A stretch of 64,000 nt of DNA from JANQOH01 sp965242575. GTDB lineage: Bacteria; Pseudomonadota; Alphaproteobacteria; UBA7887. The stretch covers positions 3,100,001-3,164,000 of the forward strand of contig OZ251461.1 in assembly GCA_965242575.1 (NCBI GenBank). Direction: 5' to 3'. Position 1 is the first letter of the stretch, and every line of letters begins with the position of its first letter. Below, one piece after another: positions 49,458 through 58,492 of this stretch. Position numbers and translations under genes: made by a program. The notes below the pieces were generated by a model. That model had not been told where the DNA came from. It did no database searches and saw nothing but the letters and a program-made list of their open reading frames with translations.

Positions 49458-52400
49458 ATGGCCGGAACGAAATCGCAACTGGAATCCGCAGCCGCGGCGT
49501 TCTTCGCCGAACTGCGGCGCGTGCGCGCGTCCGGCGGGGCGACGGGGGAGCGGTCGGTTTACGCGCCGCTCGCGGCGTTGCTCGGCGCCGTCGGCGCGAC
49601 GCTCAAGCCGCGCGTGTTCTGCGTCGGCGAGCTCGCGGACCAGGGCGCGGGCCATCCCGATTTCGGCCTCTACGCGGCGAAGCAGGCGCAACGCGGCAAG
49701 CCGCGTCCGGGGCAGGCGCCCGAGCGCGGGGTGGTGGAGGTCAAGCCGGCGGATGACGACGCGTGGCTCACCGCCGCCGGCGGTCAGGTGAGCCGCTATT
49801 GGGGGCGCTACCGCCTCGTCCTCGTCACCAACACCCGCGATTTCGTGCTCGTCGGCGCCGGCGCCGATGGCCGCCCGGCGCGGCTGGAGACCTTCCGCCT
49901 CGCCGCAAGCGCGGAGGAATTCGCGGCGCGGCTGGAGCGCCCGCGCGCCTTCGCGCGCGAGGCGGGCGCGGCGTTGGGCGAGTATCTCTCGCGCGCGCTG
50001 TCGCACCGCGCGGCGCTTGCGGAGCCGCGCGACCTGGCGTGGCTGCTCGCCTCCTACGCCCGCGATGGTCTGGCGCGCGTCGAGGCGGCGGGGGACGCGC
50101 CCGCCCTGGCGGCGGTGCGCGCGGCATTGGAGGAGGCGTTGGGCGCGCGTTTCGAGGGCGACCGGGGGGCGCGGTTCTTCCGTTCGACGCTGGTGCAAAC
50201 GCTGTTCTACGGCGTGTTCTCCGCCTGGGTGCTGTGGGCGCGCCAGTCGCCGCCGCCGCCGGGCGGGTTCGACTGGCGCACCGCCGTCTGGCATTTGCGC
50301 GCGCCGGTGCTGGCGGCGCTATTCCAGCAACTTTCCGCCCCCGGCCGCCTGCAACCGCTGGGGTTGGTGGAGGTTCTGGACTGGACGTCGGCGGCGCTGG
50401 ACCGGGTGGACCGGGCGGCGTTCTTCGCCCGCTTCGACGAGGGCGAGGCGGTGCCCTACTTCTACGAACCCTTCCTCGAGGCGTTCGACCCTGCGCTCCG
50501 CAAGCAGTTGGGGGTGTGGTACACGCCGTCGGAGGTGGTCCGCTACATGGTGGCGCGGGTGGACCGTTCGCTGAAGGACGATTTGGGGATTTCGGAGGGT
50601 CTGGCGGCGGAGAACGTCTACGTCCTCGACCCGTGTTGCGGGACGGGAGCGTATCTGGCGGAGGTGTTGCGGCGTATAGCGGCGAACCTGACGGGGCAGG
50701 GCCTGGGCGCCCTGGCGGGCGCGCGTGTGCGGCGGGCGGCGTTGGATCGTGTGTTCGGTTTCGAGATCATGCCTGCGCCGTTCGCGGTTGCGCATTTGCA
50801 GGTTGGGCTTGCGTTGCGGGCGCTGGACGCGCCGCTAGCGGAGGGAGAGCGCGCGCAAGTGTTCCTGACCAACGCGCTGACGGGGTGGGAGCCGACGGAC
50901 GAAGAGAAGCAGATGGTCGCCTTCCCGGAAATGGCGGCGGAGCGCGACCGGGCCAATCGGGTCAAACGGGATCGACCGATTCTCGTGGTGTTGGGCAACC
51001 CGCCCTACAACGGCTTCGCGAGAATGGCGGTGGACGAGGAGCGGTCCCTTTCCAACGCCTATCGCATGGTGAAGCGAGTGCAGAAGCCGGAAGGAAAGGG
51101 GTTGAACGACCTCTACGTGCGGTTCTTCCGCATGGCGGAGCGGCGGATAGCGGAGGCGACGGGCCGGGGCGTGGTGTGCTTCGTGTCGAACTATTCGTGG
51201 CTGGACGGGTTGTCGTTCACGGGTATGCGCGAGCGCTACCTCGAGGCGTTCGACGCGGTGCGGATCGATTGCCTGAACGGGGACGTGCGCAAGGGCGGGA
51301 AAACTCCGGACGGCGCGCCCGATCCGAGCGTGTTCACGGTTCCCGGCAATTCGGTGGGTATCCAGGTCGGGACGGCCATCGCGACTTTGGTGCGCAAGGG
51401 CGATCACGCGCCGGCTGCGGGCATAGGCCTCCGCCACTTGTGGGGCCGGAGCAAGCGGACGGAGTTGCTGGCGACGGCGGAAGCGGCGCCGGGCGCGCTA
51501 TACGACGAATTCGCGCCGAACCTGCCGCTCGGTTTGCCTTTCATGCGGGCAGCGGCAAATGCGCAATGGTTCGAGTGGCCGGCGCTGCCGGAACTCTTCC
51601 CCGCGTCGTTCCCCGGCGTGAAAACCAGCCGCAACGGCTTCCTCGTCGATATCGACCTGGATCGATTGAAGGCGCGTATCGGGGAGTATTTCGACCCGGC
51701 GTTGAGTCACGAGGAGATCGCGCGGCGCCACCCGGCGGCGATGAAGGACGCATCGCGCAACGCCCGCCAAACGCGCGACGCGCTGCTTGCGCGCGGCGGC
51801 CCTATCCCGGACGGGTTCGTGCGTCACGCCTACCGCCCGTTCGACAACCGCTGGCTGTATTGGGAATCGGATGGCGGGTTGCTCGACCGCCCGCGGCGCG
51901 ACTACCGGCCGCATGTGTTCGAGGGAAACCCGTGGTTTGTGACGCAGCAGAAGCCGCGCCGGGAATGGTCGCCTCCGCAAGCGATTGCGCATATCGGCAG
52001 TCTCGATCTGATGGATCGCGGCGCCACTTGCATACCCGTCTGGCTTCGCGACGAAGGCGTTTGCAACGGGGGAAACGGATCGGATCGCCGCCCCAACCTC
52101 TCCGGGGCCGCGCGGCGCTATCTTGAACGCCTCGGCATGGACGTCGAGGACCTGTTCCATCACGTCCTCTCTACCCTGCACGATCCCGCCTACCGCGAGG
52201 CCAACGCCGGCGCGCTGCGCATGGGATGGCCGCGTATCCCCCTTCCCGGCTGGCCCGACGGCGGCGCGAAGGGCGCGGCGGACACGCTCGCCGAATCGGC
52301 GGCGCGGGGCCGCGAACTCGCCCGCCTGCTCGATCCCGAAGCGCCCGTTTCCGGCGTCACGCAAGCCCCGTTGCGCCCAGACCTCGCCGCCATCGCCGTT

Positions 52401-52781
52401 CCCGCCACCGTGGACGGGCGCAACATGGCGGGCGGCGATTTCGCGCTTACCGCCGGATGGGGCCATCTCGGCGCGGGCGGCGCCGTCATGCCCGGACAGG
52501 GCCGCGTCGTCGAGCGCGCGCCGACGCAGGAGGAGCGCGCCGCCAATCCCGATCTTGACAGAACGACCTTCGACGTGTATCTTAACGATAGGACCTTCTG
52601 GCGGAACGTCCCCGCCACGGTCTGGAACTACAAGCTCGGCGGCTACCAAGTGCTCAAAAAATGGCTCTCGTATCGCGAACGAACCGTCTTGGGGCGCTCT
52701 CTGGCGCCGAATGAGGTCCAGCACTTCTCCAGCGTCGCGCGGCGCATACTTGCCGGCAACGGCGCGCCAACCCGATATTGA
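49458..52781 (+). CDS. Single-chain restriction-modification enzyme, type IIG/ISP-like
   Basis: A 1107-residue fusion of nuclease, methyltransferase and specificity domain. The N-terminus has a PD-(D/E)xK-type nuclease: PDFGLY near residue 66, GVVEVKP near 93 and QVSRY near 109 (the Q-x-x-x-Y helix). The gamma-class methyltransferase has LDPCCGTGAYL near residue 391 and NPPYNGF near 513. The C-terminal ending, NDRTFWRNVPATVWNYKLGGYQVLKKWLSYRE in short pieces, matches the LlaBIII-type specificity domain. Unlike true type ISP enzymes there is no helicase between nuclease and methyltransferase. No clear ribosome binding site precedes the ATG. Codon choice changes through the middle, around 50.5-51.5 kb, hinting at mosaic origin. 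Confidence 0.87.
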   Translation: MAGTKSQLESAAAAFFAELRRVRASGGATGERSVYAPLAALLGAVGATLKPRVFCVGELADQGAGHPDFGLYAAKQAQRGKPRPGQAPERGVVEVKPADDDAWLTAAGGQVSRYWGRYRLVLVTNTRDFVLVGAGADGRPARLETFRLAASAEEFAARLERPRAFAREAGAALGEYLSRALSHRAALAEPRDLAWLLASYARDGLARVEAAGDAPALAAVRAALEEALGARFEGDRGARFFRSTLVQTLFYGVFSAWVLWARQSPPPPGGFDWRTAVWHLRAPVLAALFQQLSAPGRLQPLGLVEVLDWTSAALDRVDRAAFFARFDEGEAVPYFYEPFLEAFDPALRKQLGVWYTPSEVVRYMVARVDRSLKDDLGISEGLAAENVYVLDPCCGTGAYLAEVLRRIAANLTGQGLGALAGARVRRAALDRVFGFEIMPAPFAVAHLQVGLALRALDAPLAEGERAQVFLTNALTGWEPTDEEKQMVAFPEMAAERDRANRVKRDRPILVVLGNPPYNGFARMAVDEERSLSNAYRMVKRVQKPEGKGLNDLYVRFFRMAERRIAEATGRGVVCFVSNYSWLDGLSFTGMRERYLEAFDAVRIDCLNGDVRKGGKTPDGAPDPSVFTVPGNSVGIQVGTAIATLVRKGDHAPAAGIGLRHLWGRSKRTELLATAEAAPGALYDEFAPNLPLGLPFMRAAANAQWFEWPALPELFPASFPGVKTSRNGFLVDIDLDRLKARIGEYFDPALSHEEIARRHPAAMKDASRNARQTRDALLARGGPIPDGFVRHAYRPFDNRWLYWESDGGLLDRPRRDYRPHVFEGNPWFVTQQKPRREWSPPQAIAHIGSLDLMDRGATCIPVWLRDEGVCNGGNGSDRRPNLSGAARRYLERLGMDVEDLFHHVLSTLHDPAYREANAGALRMGWPRIPLPGWPDGGAKGAADTLAESAARGRELARLLDPEAPVSGVTQAPLRPDLAAIAVPATVDGRNMAGGDFALTAGWGHLGAGGAVMPGQGRVVERAPTQEERAANPDLDRTTFDVYLNDRTFWRNVPATVWNYKLGGYQVLKKWLSYRERTVLGRSLAPNEVQHFSSVARRILAGNGAPTRY

Positions 52782-52840
52782 CCCACGTTCCCGTTTTCCG
52801 GTTTGGAACCGATGCCGCAACTCGGACGGAGGTAAAGGCC

Positions 52841-53598
52841 GTGAATGTGATCCCGTTGTTACAATCCGTTAGCAGGATCGGTAACTGGAGCCAATTGCCA
52901 TTCTTCACCAATGGGCGATTTGGCGCGGTATGCGGGCGTCTGGCAACTGAAACACGCCCAGTTCTACCTGCGGCAAGAAACATTTTGCGGGCGTTTGAAC
53001 TAACCCGGCCGGAAGATGTTCGTGTTGTGATCGTTGGGCAAGATCCGTATCCGCACTGGAATCCACAGATCGCCATCGGCCTCGCCACCGGTCTTGTATT
53101 TGCCGTACCGGATTGCACGGTCAAGCTGCCGCCGTCATTGAAGAAAATATTCGATAAAATTCCAAATCTTCGAACTGGACAGAATCTTGAATACTGGGCG
53201 GCGCAGGGCGTTTTGCTTGTGAACACGATATTGACAATTCCGGAAAATTTCTCACAAATGTCTGAGACAGAAAAAGACGCCTATCGCGAATTTATTGGCT
53301 AGCATTTTCTCATCAAAGATACTCTTATTACTTTAGCGCATAGAAGCGATGTAGTTTTATGTTTTTCGGAGTTCATGCCCGTAAAGAGAAGATAATTCCT
53401 CCAAATTTGCTTAATCAAGTAAATATCGGTCAGCCAAATTTGTTCCCCTCGACTCAGGTGATCGGAGTGAGTCATCCATCGTATCCGGGAAACAGAATAA
53501 CACACCCTTGGGTACATTTCAAATCACTCAATCCGTTTGAGCAGGCGAACAGCTTTTTCGGGCAGCTTTCGCCGCCACGGCCGCCCATCGCTTGGTAG
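52841..53598 (+). pseudogene. Uracil-DNA glycosylase (family 1), broken by a stop and a frameshift
   Basis: Family 1 glycosylase removes uracil from DNA. The frame from the GTG at 52841 (after GGAGGTAAAGGCC) contains the catalytic VGQDPYP and WAAQGVLLVNTILT, then hits TAG at 53300-53302. Reading on in the same frame gives HFLIKDTLITLAHRSDVV, as expected for the family. At the T-run near 53362 the frame slips by one base into GVHARKEKIIPPN and GVSHPSYPG, containing the catalytic His, and ends PPIAW. Adding one T to the run restores the frame. The segment is markedly AT-rich and follows the RM gene, so it was probably acquired with it and then decayed. Confidence 0.85.
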
Positions 53599-53658
53599 TC
53601 GCGATAGATATGGTAAGGCCAGCGCTATATGATCAAGCCGCAGATTCAGCGGGCATAA

Positions 53659-53871
53659 TTAGCGCTTCCCGCCCGCATGGGCTTCCGCGACCCGCGCCAG
53701 CGCGCGCAGCGCGGAGTTGACGGCGTCGGAGTCCTTGAACACCGCGGCCACGTCGGGATCCAGAAGAACCACGTTGGTTCCCCGGTCGTAGGCCCGATAG
53801 TGCGCGCCGGTGACGGCCTCGGAGAAGTCGTATTCCGTGCGCATCGTGTCTCGCTCAGCTTCTCGGCTCAT
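53659..53871 (-). CDS. Antitoxin partner of BrnT-family toxin
   Basis: A small acidic protein, 70 residues from the ATG at 53871 or 61 from the ATG at 53844. Its core YDFSEAVTGAHYRAYDRGTNVVLLDPDVAAVFKDSDAVNSALR is shared by antitoxins found next to BrnT-like toxins. It overlaps the toxin gene end by 17 bases if the longer start is used, a normal toxin-antitoxin arrangement with the toxin first. The C-terminal half probably binds DNA for autoregulation; this is family inference. Confidence 0.78.
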   Translation of the reverse strand: MSREAERDTMRTEYDFSEAVTGAHYRAYDRGTNVVLLDPDVAAVFKDSDAVNSALRALARVAEAHAGGKR

Positions 53872-54133
53872 ACTGTCTGCGCTCCCGTCGCGACGCCACT
53901 CGGGCGCTGATGATACGGAGGCGATCATCCCGCCTTTCGGTATAAGACACCACCAGCGCCCGGCCGCTCGATGAGGTTTCCAAACTCAGGAAGCGGTACT
54001 CGCCCACGGAGTGGTCGGGGTCCAGAATCGTCCGTTCGAAAGGATCGCCGAACACCGTCGACGCCTCTTGAAAGTCCACACCGTGTTTCCGGACGTTCGC
54101 TCGCTCCTTCTTGACGTCCCATTCGAATTCCAC
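53855..54133 (-). CDS. BrnT-family ribonuclease toxin
   Basis: A 92-residue protein with the BrnT signature: FEWDVKKERANVRKHGVDFQEASTVF, then RFLSLETSSSGRALVVSYTERRDDRLRIISAR and the closing ASRRERRQYE. BrnT toxins are RelE-fold ribonucleases that stop growth by cutting RNA. The GTG at 54133 is preferred because the conserved VEFEWD begins there and GGGGACGGCCG precedes it; an ATG at 54169 adds 12 residues. It is followed by its antitoxin, placing the pair between the decayed glycosylase and a repeat array. Confidence 0.85.
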   Translation of the reverse strand: MEFEWDVKKERANVRKHGVDFQEASTVFGDPFERTILDPDHSVGEYRFLSLETSSSGRALVVSYTERRDDRLRIISARVASRRERRQYEPRS

Positions 54134-54479
54134 CGGCCGTCCCCGTGAACGAATCGCGGGATCGCCCATCCGTTCGGCGACCGGACTCCAACCTGCCTTG
54201 TCCCGGCTGGGCTGTCAATCCCCTCCGGTTTTTCGGCCGCGGCGAGCGTCGCCGGGGCCGGGGTCGCCTTTGCCAACTGCGCCGGGCCGGGCGGACCATG
54301 GTCCTCTCCCGCAGGGGCCGCGAACGCGCTTTAATGAGTAGGTGACCCGGATGCCTCCGGGGCCCGTCGGCGCACGCCGCCGCGCCGGCAAGCCGCGCCT
54401 CGATGCGGGACCTCTCCCGGAATCCCGAAGGTGCAATTCGCGAGGCGCGTGCATGGCCCGATCCCGCCCACCGATCTCC

Positions 54480-55000
54480 CCTGGGACCGCCGGCGTCCTC
54501 GCCGGCATCGTCTATGACGGCGCGCCGCCCCGCCCGGTTGTCCCGGAACTCCCGAACTGCCCCCGTCCCGGAAGCCCGCCCGCCCCGCGTCCCGCAAATC
54601 CCGCAATCCCGAACCCGCAATCCCGGATCCGGGAACCGCGCCGGCACGCCGCCCCGCCCGGTTATCCCGGAACTCCCCTATCCCGGGTGCGCGGGCGTCC
54701 CGCCCGCCTCGCGCGAAGCGCGACACGCCGCCGGCCCGCGTCCCACCAATCCCGCCATCGCGAACCCGCAATCCCGGATCCGGGCTGCGCGCCGGCGCGC
54801 AGCCCCGCCCGGTTATCCCGGAACCCCGCAACACCCCCGTCCCGGACGCCGCCCGCCCCGCGTCCCGCAAATCCCGCCATCGCGAACCCGCAATCCCGGA
54901 TCCGGGCGCCGTGTCGGCGCGGCCCCGCCCGGTTCTCCCGGAATTCCCGGAATCGCCCGCCCACGATCCCGGAACGCGGCGCCGACGAAAGGGGCCGGAA
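54480..55000. repeat. Second GC-rich repeat array, inverted relative to the first
   Basis: The roughly 1-kb stretch 54134-55150 has no convincing gene. It holds repeats such as AACCCGCAATCCCGGATCC (near 54612, 54763 and 54884), CCCGCCCGGTTATCCCGGAA and CGTCCCGCAAATCCCGC, which are the reverse complement of phrases in the array at 8.9-9.4 kb. Two copies of the interspersed palindrome are embedded (near 54489 and 54689, the latter with CGCGCGAAGCGCG after it). Long frames on both strands are repeat artefacts. Nothing recognisable lies between 54134 and 54480. Confidence 0.8.
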
Positions 55001-55150
55001 TCGCGGGGCTGTCCGTAACGGGCGCCGCCGCCGGCCCACACGGTTGCCTCAAACCCCCATGCGATGGCCCTGCTGCGCGGGGCGGCGCGCCCGGTTGACG
55101 CGGCGGCGCGGAGCCGCCACTATCCGGGAGACTCGGTCGAGGCGGCAAGG

Positions 55151-56227
55151 ATGCGGCGCATGGACGAGGAGCGCGAAACGCAGGAAGACTCGGCGAAGTC
55201 CGGTCGTCTGGGCGCCCTCGCCGCAAGGCTGGCGCGGCGCGCCGGGCCGTCCGCCGTCGTGTCCGCCGTATCGCTCATGATCGCCGTCGTTTCGCTGGCC
55301 GTGTCGTGGTCCATCCACGCGAACCAGGGGCTGCATTACTCGTGGGGCCGGGTGTCCAGCCACGTTCCCGGCAATTCGGGCGTCGCCGGGGCGCTGGAGC
55401 ATCTGCGCGCCCGCGGCGAGGTTCTCCGGTGGATCGACCTGAGGCCGGTGTCCGCCGCGCGCGCGGCGGACGACGCCGCGGCCCTGACCGGCGGCGACGC
55501 CCTGGCGATCGTTCGCGAGGCGAACCTGACCGGCGCGAGCCTGCGCGAGGCGTGGCTCGACGAGACGGATTTCTCGAACGCCGTCCTGACGGACGCCGAC
55601 CTGACCGGCGCGCGGATGCGCCGGGCGCGGTTCGCGGAGGCGGATTTGAGCGGCGCGCTGCTGGAGCGCGCGCGGTTCAACGACAGCGACCTGTCCCGCG
55701 TGACCATGATCGACGCCGACGCCGACGGCGTGTTTCTGCTGGACGCGACGCTTCGGGCCGGCAGGTTCGACGGGTCGTCGATGGCGGGCGCCCGCCTCGA
55801 TGGCGTGGATGCGCTGGACGCTTCGTTCGCGGGCGCCGATCTGGCCGGCGCTTGGCTGAAGAACGGAATTTTTCGCGGCGCGGTTTTCGCGAACGCCCGG
55901 CTGGCGGAAACCGATCTGACTTACGGCGACCTCGAGAACTCCTCGTTCGCGGGCGCCGACCTCTCCGGCGCGCGCCTCGTCGGCGCCATCGTCTGGGGCG
56001 CGGACTTCACGCGCGCCAACCTGAGCGGCGCCGACCTCGCCAGAATCAGGGAGGCGGCGGACGCGAAGTGGGACGCCGCCTGGGCGTGGAGCGACCTGCC
56101 CCCCGCGTTTCCGAAAGACGCCGGAATAACGGCGGTCCTTTACGACCCCGAGTGCCGCGGAGAATGGGAGCGCGGCGGCGAGCCGCGTCCGGCGCCGCCG
56201 GAATCGTGCCTCGCGTCCGGGCAATGA
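55151..56227 (+). CDS. Membrane-anchored pentapeptide-repeat protein
   Basis: A 358-residue protein with a membrane helix near residues 33-55 (VVSAVSLMIAVVSLAVSW) and then about 180 residues of A(D/N)Lxx pentapeptide repeats (ANLTGASLREAW, ADLTGARMRRARF, ADLSGALLERARF, ANLSGADLARI). Such repeats form a right-handed quadrilateral helix. Some members mimic DNA and protect topoisomerases, but membrane-anchored ones have unknown roles. The ATG at 55151 follows GAGGCGGCAAGG; a second ATG nine bases later is also plausible. It begins right after the repeat array. Confidence 0.82.
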   Translation: MRRMDEERETQEDSAKSGRLGALAARLARRAGPSAVVSAVSLMIAVVSLAVSWSIHANQGLHYSWGRVSSHVPGNSGVAGALEHLRARGEVLRWIDLRPVSAARAADDAAALTGGDALAIVREANLTGASLREAWLDETDFSNAVLTDADLTGARMRRARFAEADLSGALLERARFNDSDLSRVTMIDADADGVFLLDATLRAGRFDGSSMAGARLDGVDALDASFAGADLAGAWLKNGIFRGAVFANARLAETDLTYGDLENSSFAGADLSGARLVGAIVWGADFTRANLSGADLARIREAADAKWDAAWAWSDLPPAFPKDAGITAVLYDPECRGEWERGGEPRPAPPESCLASGQ

Positions 56228-56315
56228 CGGCGCCGCGCGCCGCCGCGGTTTGCCTTTTGCTGGCGGGGCATGGTCGGCGCGTCCGCTGTCGCAGATATGG
56301 CTTGGGAGGCGCGGG

Positions 56316-56615
56316 ATGAACGAAGCCGAGATCGGGAAAATCGCCGAGTCCGCTTTCAGGGATCGCTTCGGAGGCATCGACGTCGTGGCGGTCAACGTAA
56401 AGCCGGATCCCGATCCCCTCGACGGGGATCCCACGGTGTGGGTGAACATCGTCTATGACGGCGACGTCGAACAGCTGACCGGCGACGGGATGATGGACGT
56501 GCAGATAGAGGTGATGTCCAGGCTGCAATCCGGCCCGGCGGAAGACCCGCGTTTCCCCGTGGTGGAGTTTATCGCCAGATCCGACATCGGAAGGCGGGAT
56601 CCTGCAACCGTCTGA
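56316..56615 (+). CDS. Hypothetical protein paired with the HEPN-like gene
   Basis: A 99-residue acidic protein. It starts MNEAEIGKIAESAFRDRFG, has a beta-rich centre (VVAVNVKPDPDPLDGDPTVWVNIVYDG) and a helical end. No known domain is recognised. The ATG follows GGGAGGCGCGG. Its stop lies within a base or two of the possible start of the downstream HEPN-like gene, so the two are almost certainly co-translated. By position it could be an antitoxin or partner, but nothing in its sequence proves that. Confidence 0.6.
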   Translation: MNEAEIGKIAESAFRDRFGGIDVVAVNVKPDPDPLDGDPTVWVNIVYDGDVEQLTGDGMMDVQIEVMSRLQSGPAEDPRFPVVEFIARSDIGRRDPATV

Positions 56616-56616
56616 C

Positions 56617-57060
56617 TTGATCGAGACTGCTCGCCACTTGGTGGGGCAGAGCCCTCGGCGCCCCTCCCAGGCGAGTCTTCGCCGCGCCGTGAGCACGGCG
56701 TATTATGCGGTGTTTCATTGTCTGGCGCGTACCGCGGCCGGCGTGCTGATCGGCGGGACGCGCGATGAAGCTTGGCATCGCGTGTACCGCGCCCTCGATC
56801 ACGCCGCCGCCGCGCGCGCCTGCCGGGACAAGGAGGCGATGGCGCGCTTTCCCGGCGAGGTTCGGCGAATCGCGGCGGTTTTTCTCTCCTTGCAAAAAGC
56901 GCGCATCAATGCCGACTACGCCCTCGACACCCGGTTCTACAAGTCGGCCGTTCTCGGGCGCATAGATTCGGCGGAATTGGCGGTCCGGCGTTTCGGACTG
57001 GCGCCCGCCGGGACCCGCCGCGTCTTCGCGGCGCATTTGCTGTTCAGGCGGCGGCCGTAG
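56617..57060 (+). CDS. HEPN-domain-like protein
   Basis: An all-helical protein of about 147 residues with the motif LRRAVSTAYYAVFHCLAR near residue 22, where R and H are spaced as in HEPN proteins, many of which are RNases of toxin-antitoxin or abortive-infection systems. A long second helix (GEVRRIAAVFLSLQKARINADY) follows. The start is uncertain: TTG at 56617 is used here, but homologous openings of the type SDLIETAR suggest initiation a few codons earlier, where CTG at 56602 follows GGAAGGCGGGATC. The upstream gene ends at this point, supporting coupling. Confidence 0.68.
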   Translation: MIETARHLVGQSPRRPSQASLRRAVSTAYYAVFHCLARTAAGVLIGGTRDEAWHRVYRALDHAAAARACRDKEAMARFPGEVRRIAAVFLSLQKARINADYALDTRFYKSAVLGRIDSAELAVRRFGLAPAGTRRVFAAHLLFRRRP

Positions 57061-57150
57061 GCGGCCCGGGCGCCGCCCCAAATTTCCCGTTTGCCTTTTC
57101 CGCCGGGGGCGCGGATACTCGGCGCTTCCGAGGAACACGAACCGGAGCGC

Positions 57151-58485
57151 ATGGATTTCACCGAACTGGGGCTCGGCCCCGACACCCTGAAGGCGGTCGC
57201 CGACGCAGGCTACCGCGAGCCCACGCCGATCCAGGCCCAGGCCATCCCCATCGTCCTCCAGGGACGCGACGTCATGGGATGCGCGCAGACGGGGACCGGC
57301 AAGACGGCCTCCTTCACCCTGCCGATGATCGACATCCTCAGCGCCGGGCGCGCCCGCGCGCGGATGCCGAGATCGCTGATCCTCACCCCCACCCGCGAAC
57401 TCGCGACGCAAATCGCCGAGAACTTCGAGATCTACGGCAAATACCACAAACTCTCCAAGGCGCTGCTCATCGGCGGCGTCGCGATGGGCGGGCAACGGAC
57501 GGCGCTGGAGCGCGGAGTCGACGTGCTCATCGCCACCCCGGGCCGCATCCTCGACCTCTTCGAGCGCGGCGCCCTGCTGCTCACCGGCGTCAAGATCCTC
57601 GTCGTGGACGAAGCCGACCGCATGCTCGACATGGGCTTCATCCCCGACGTCGAACGCCTCATCGGCCTGGTGTCGCCGATCCGCCAGACCCTCATGTTCT
57701 CGGCGACGATGCCGCCGGAGATCCGCCGTCTGGCGGACAAATTCCTGTCCTCGCCCAGGGAGATACACGTCGCCCCGCCGGCCTCCCCGGCCGACCTCGT
57801 CGAACAGTCGCTGGTCGCCGCGACCGAGCGCGGCAAGCGGGAGGCGCTGCGCGGCCTGCTGCGCTCCGAGGCGGTGGAGAACGCGCTGATCTTCTGCAAC
57901 CGCAAGCGCGACGTCGACCTCCTCGACAGGTCGCTCCGCCGCCACGGCTTCTCCAGCGCCGCGCTGCACGGCGACATGCCGCAGCCGGCGCGGACCGAAA
58001 CGCTGGAGGCGTTCAAGGCCGGGCGGATCACCCTGCTCGTCGCCACCGACGTGGCCGGGCGCGGCCTCGACATCCAGGGCCTGAGCCACGTGTTCAACTT
58101 CGACACGCCTTTCCACGCCGAGGACTACGTCCACCGCATCGGCCGCACCGGGCGCGCCGGGCGGCGCGGGATCGCGCGCACCCTCGCCACCCCGGAGGAC
58201 GCGAAATTCGTGGCGGCCATCGAATCGCTGATCGGGCGCGCCATCCCCCGCGCCGACGCGCCGGGGGAGAAGACCCCCGCGCGGCGCGCGAAGCCGCCCG
58301 CCGCGGCGGACACGGCGGCGAAACCCGCGCGGCCCGCCGCGCGAACGCGCGCCGCCGCGCCGAAATCCCGGCGCCGCGCCAGGCCCGCGGCGAAGCCCGC
58401 GCCCGCCCCGGAGCCCGAGGCCCGGACGGGAATGGGCGGCCACGTGCCGGCTTTCCTGCTCACGCCGCCGCGCGCCTCCGGCTGA
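57151..58485 (+). CDS. DEAD-box RNA helicase (RhlE-like)
   Basis: A 444-residue ATP-dependent RNA helicase. Motifs in order: Q motif (EPTPIQAQAIPIVLQGRD), AQTGTGKT, PTRELA, TPGRILDLF, VDEADRMLD, FSATM, ATDVAGRGLDIQGL and HRIGRTGRAG. The final 70 residues are Ala/Pro/Lys/Arg-rich and disordered, a common RNA-binding tail. Such helicases act in ribosome assembly and RNA turnover. The ATG at 57151 follows CCGGAGCGC and begins with MDFTELGL, the usual RhlE-type start. Dihydroorotase follows eight bases downstream. Confidence 0.94.
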   Translation: MDFTELGLGPDTLKAVADAGYREPTPIQAQAIPIVLQGRDVMGCAQTGTGKTASFTLPMIDILSAGRARARMPRSLILTPTRELATQIAENFEIYGKYHKLSKALLIGGVAMGGQRTALERGVDVLIATPGRILDLFERGALLLTGVKILVVDEADRMLDMGFIPDVERLIGLVSPIRQTLMFSATMPPEIRRLADKFLSSPREIHVAPPASPADLVEQSLVAATERGKREALRGLLRSEAVENALIFCNRKRDVDLLDRSLRRHGFSSAALHGDMPQPARTETLEAFKAGRITLLVATDVAGRGLDIQGLSHVFNFDTPFHAEDYVHRIGRTGRAGRRGIARTLATPEDAKFVAAIESLIGRAIPRADAPGEKTPARRAKPPAAADTAAKPARPAARTRAAAPKSRRRARPAAKPAPAPEPEARTGMGGHVPAFLLTPPRASG

Positions 58486-58492
58486 CCGGCGC

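Noticed and set aside
52778..52840. TTG at 52778 overlapping the RM gene stop as the glycosylase start
   Set aside because: A GTG at 52841 has a much stronger ribosome binding site (GGAGGT) and begins where glycosylase similarity begins.
53300..53302. TAG in the glycosylase read as a recoded or readthrough codon
   Set aside because: A second lesion, a frameshift about 60 bases later, would also have to be bypassed, so decay is the simpler reading.
54331..55041. Several open frames on both strands in the second repeat region
   Set aside because: They translate the repeat units (recurring Arg/Pro/Gly phrases) and have no independent ribosome binding site or domain.
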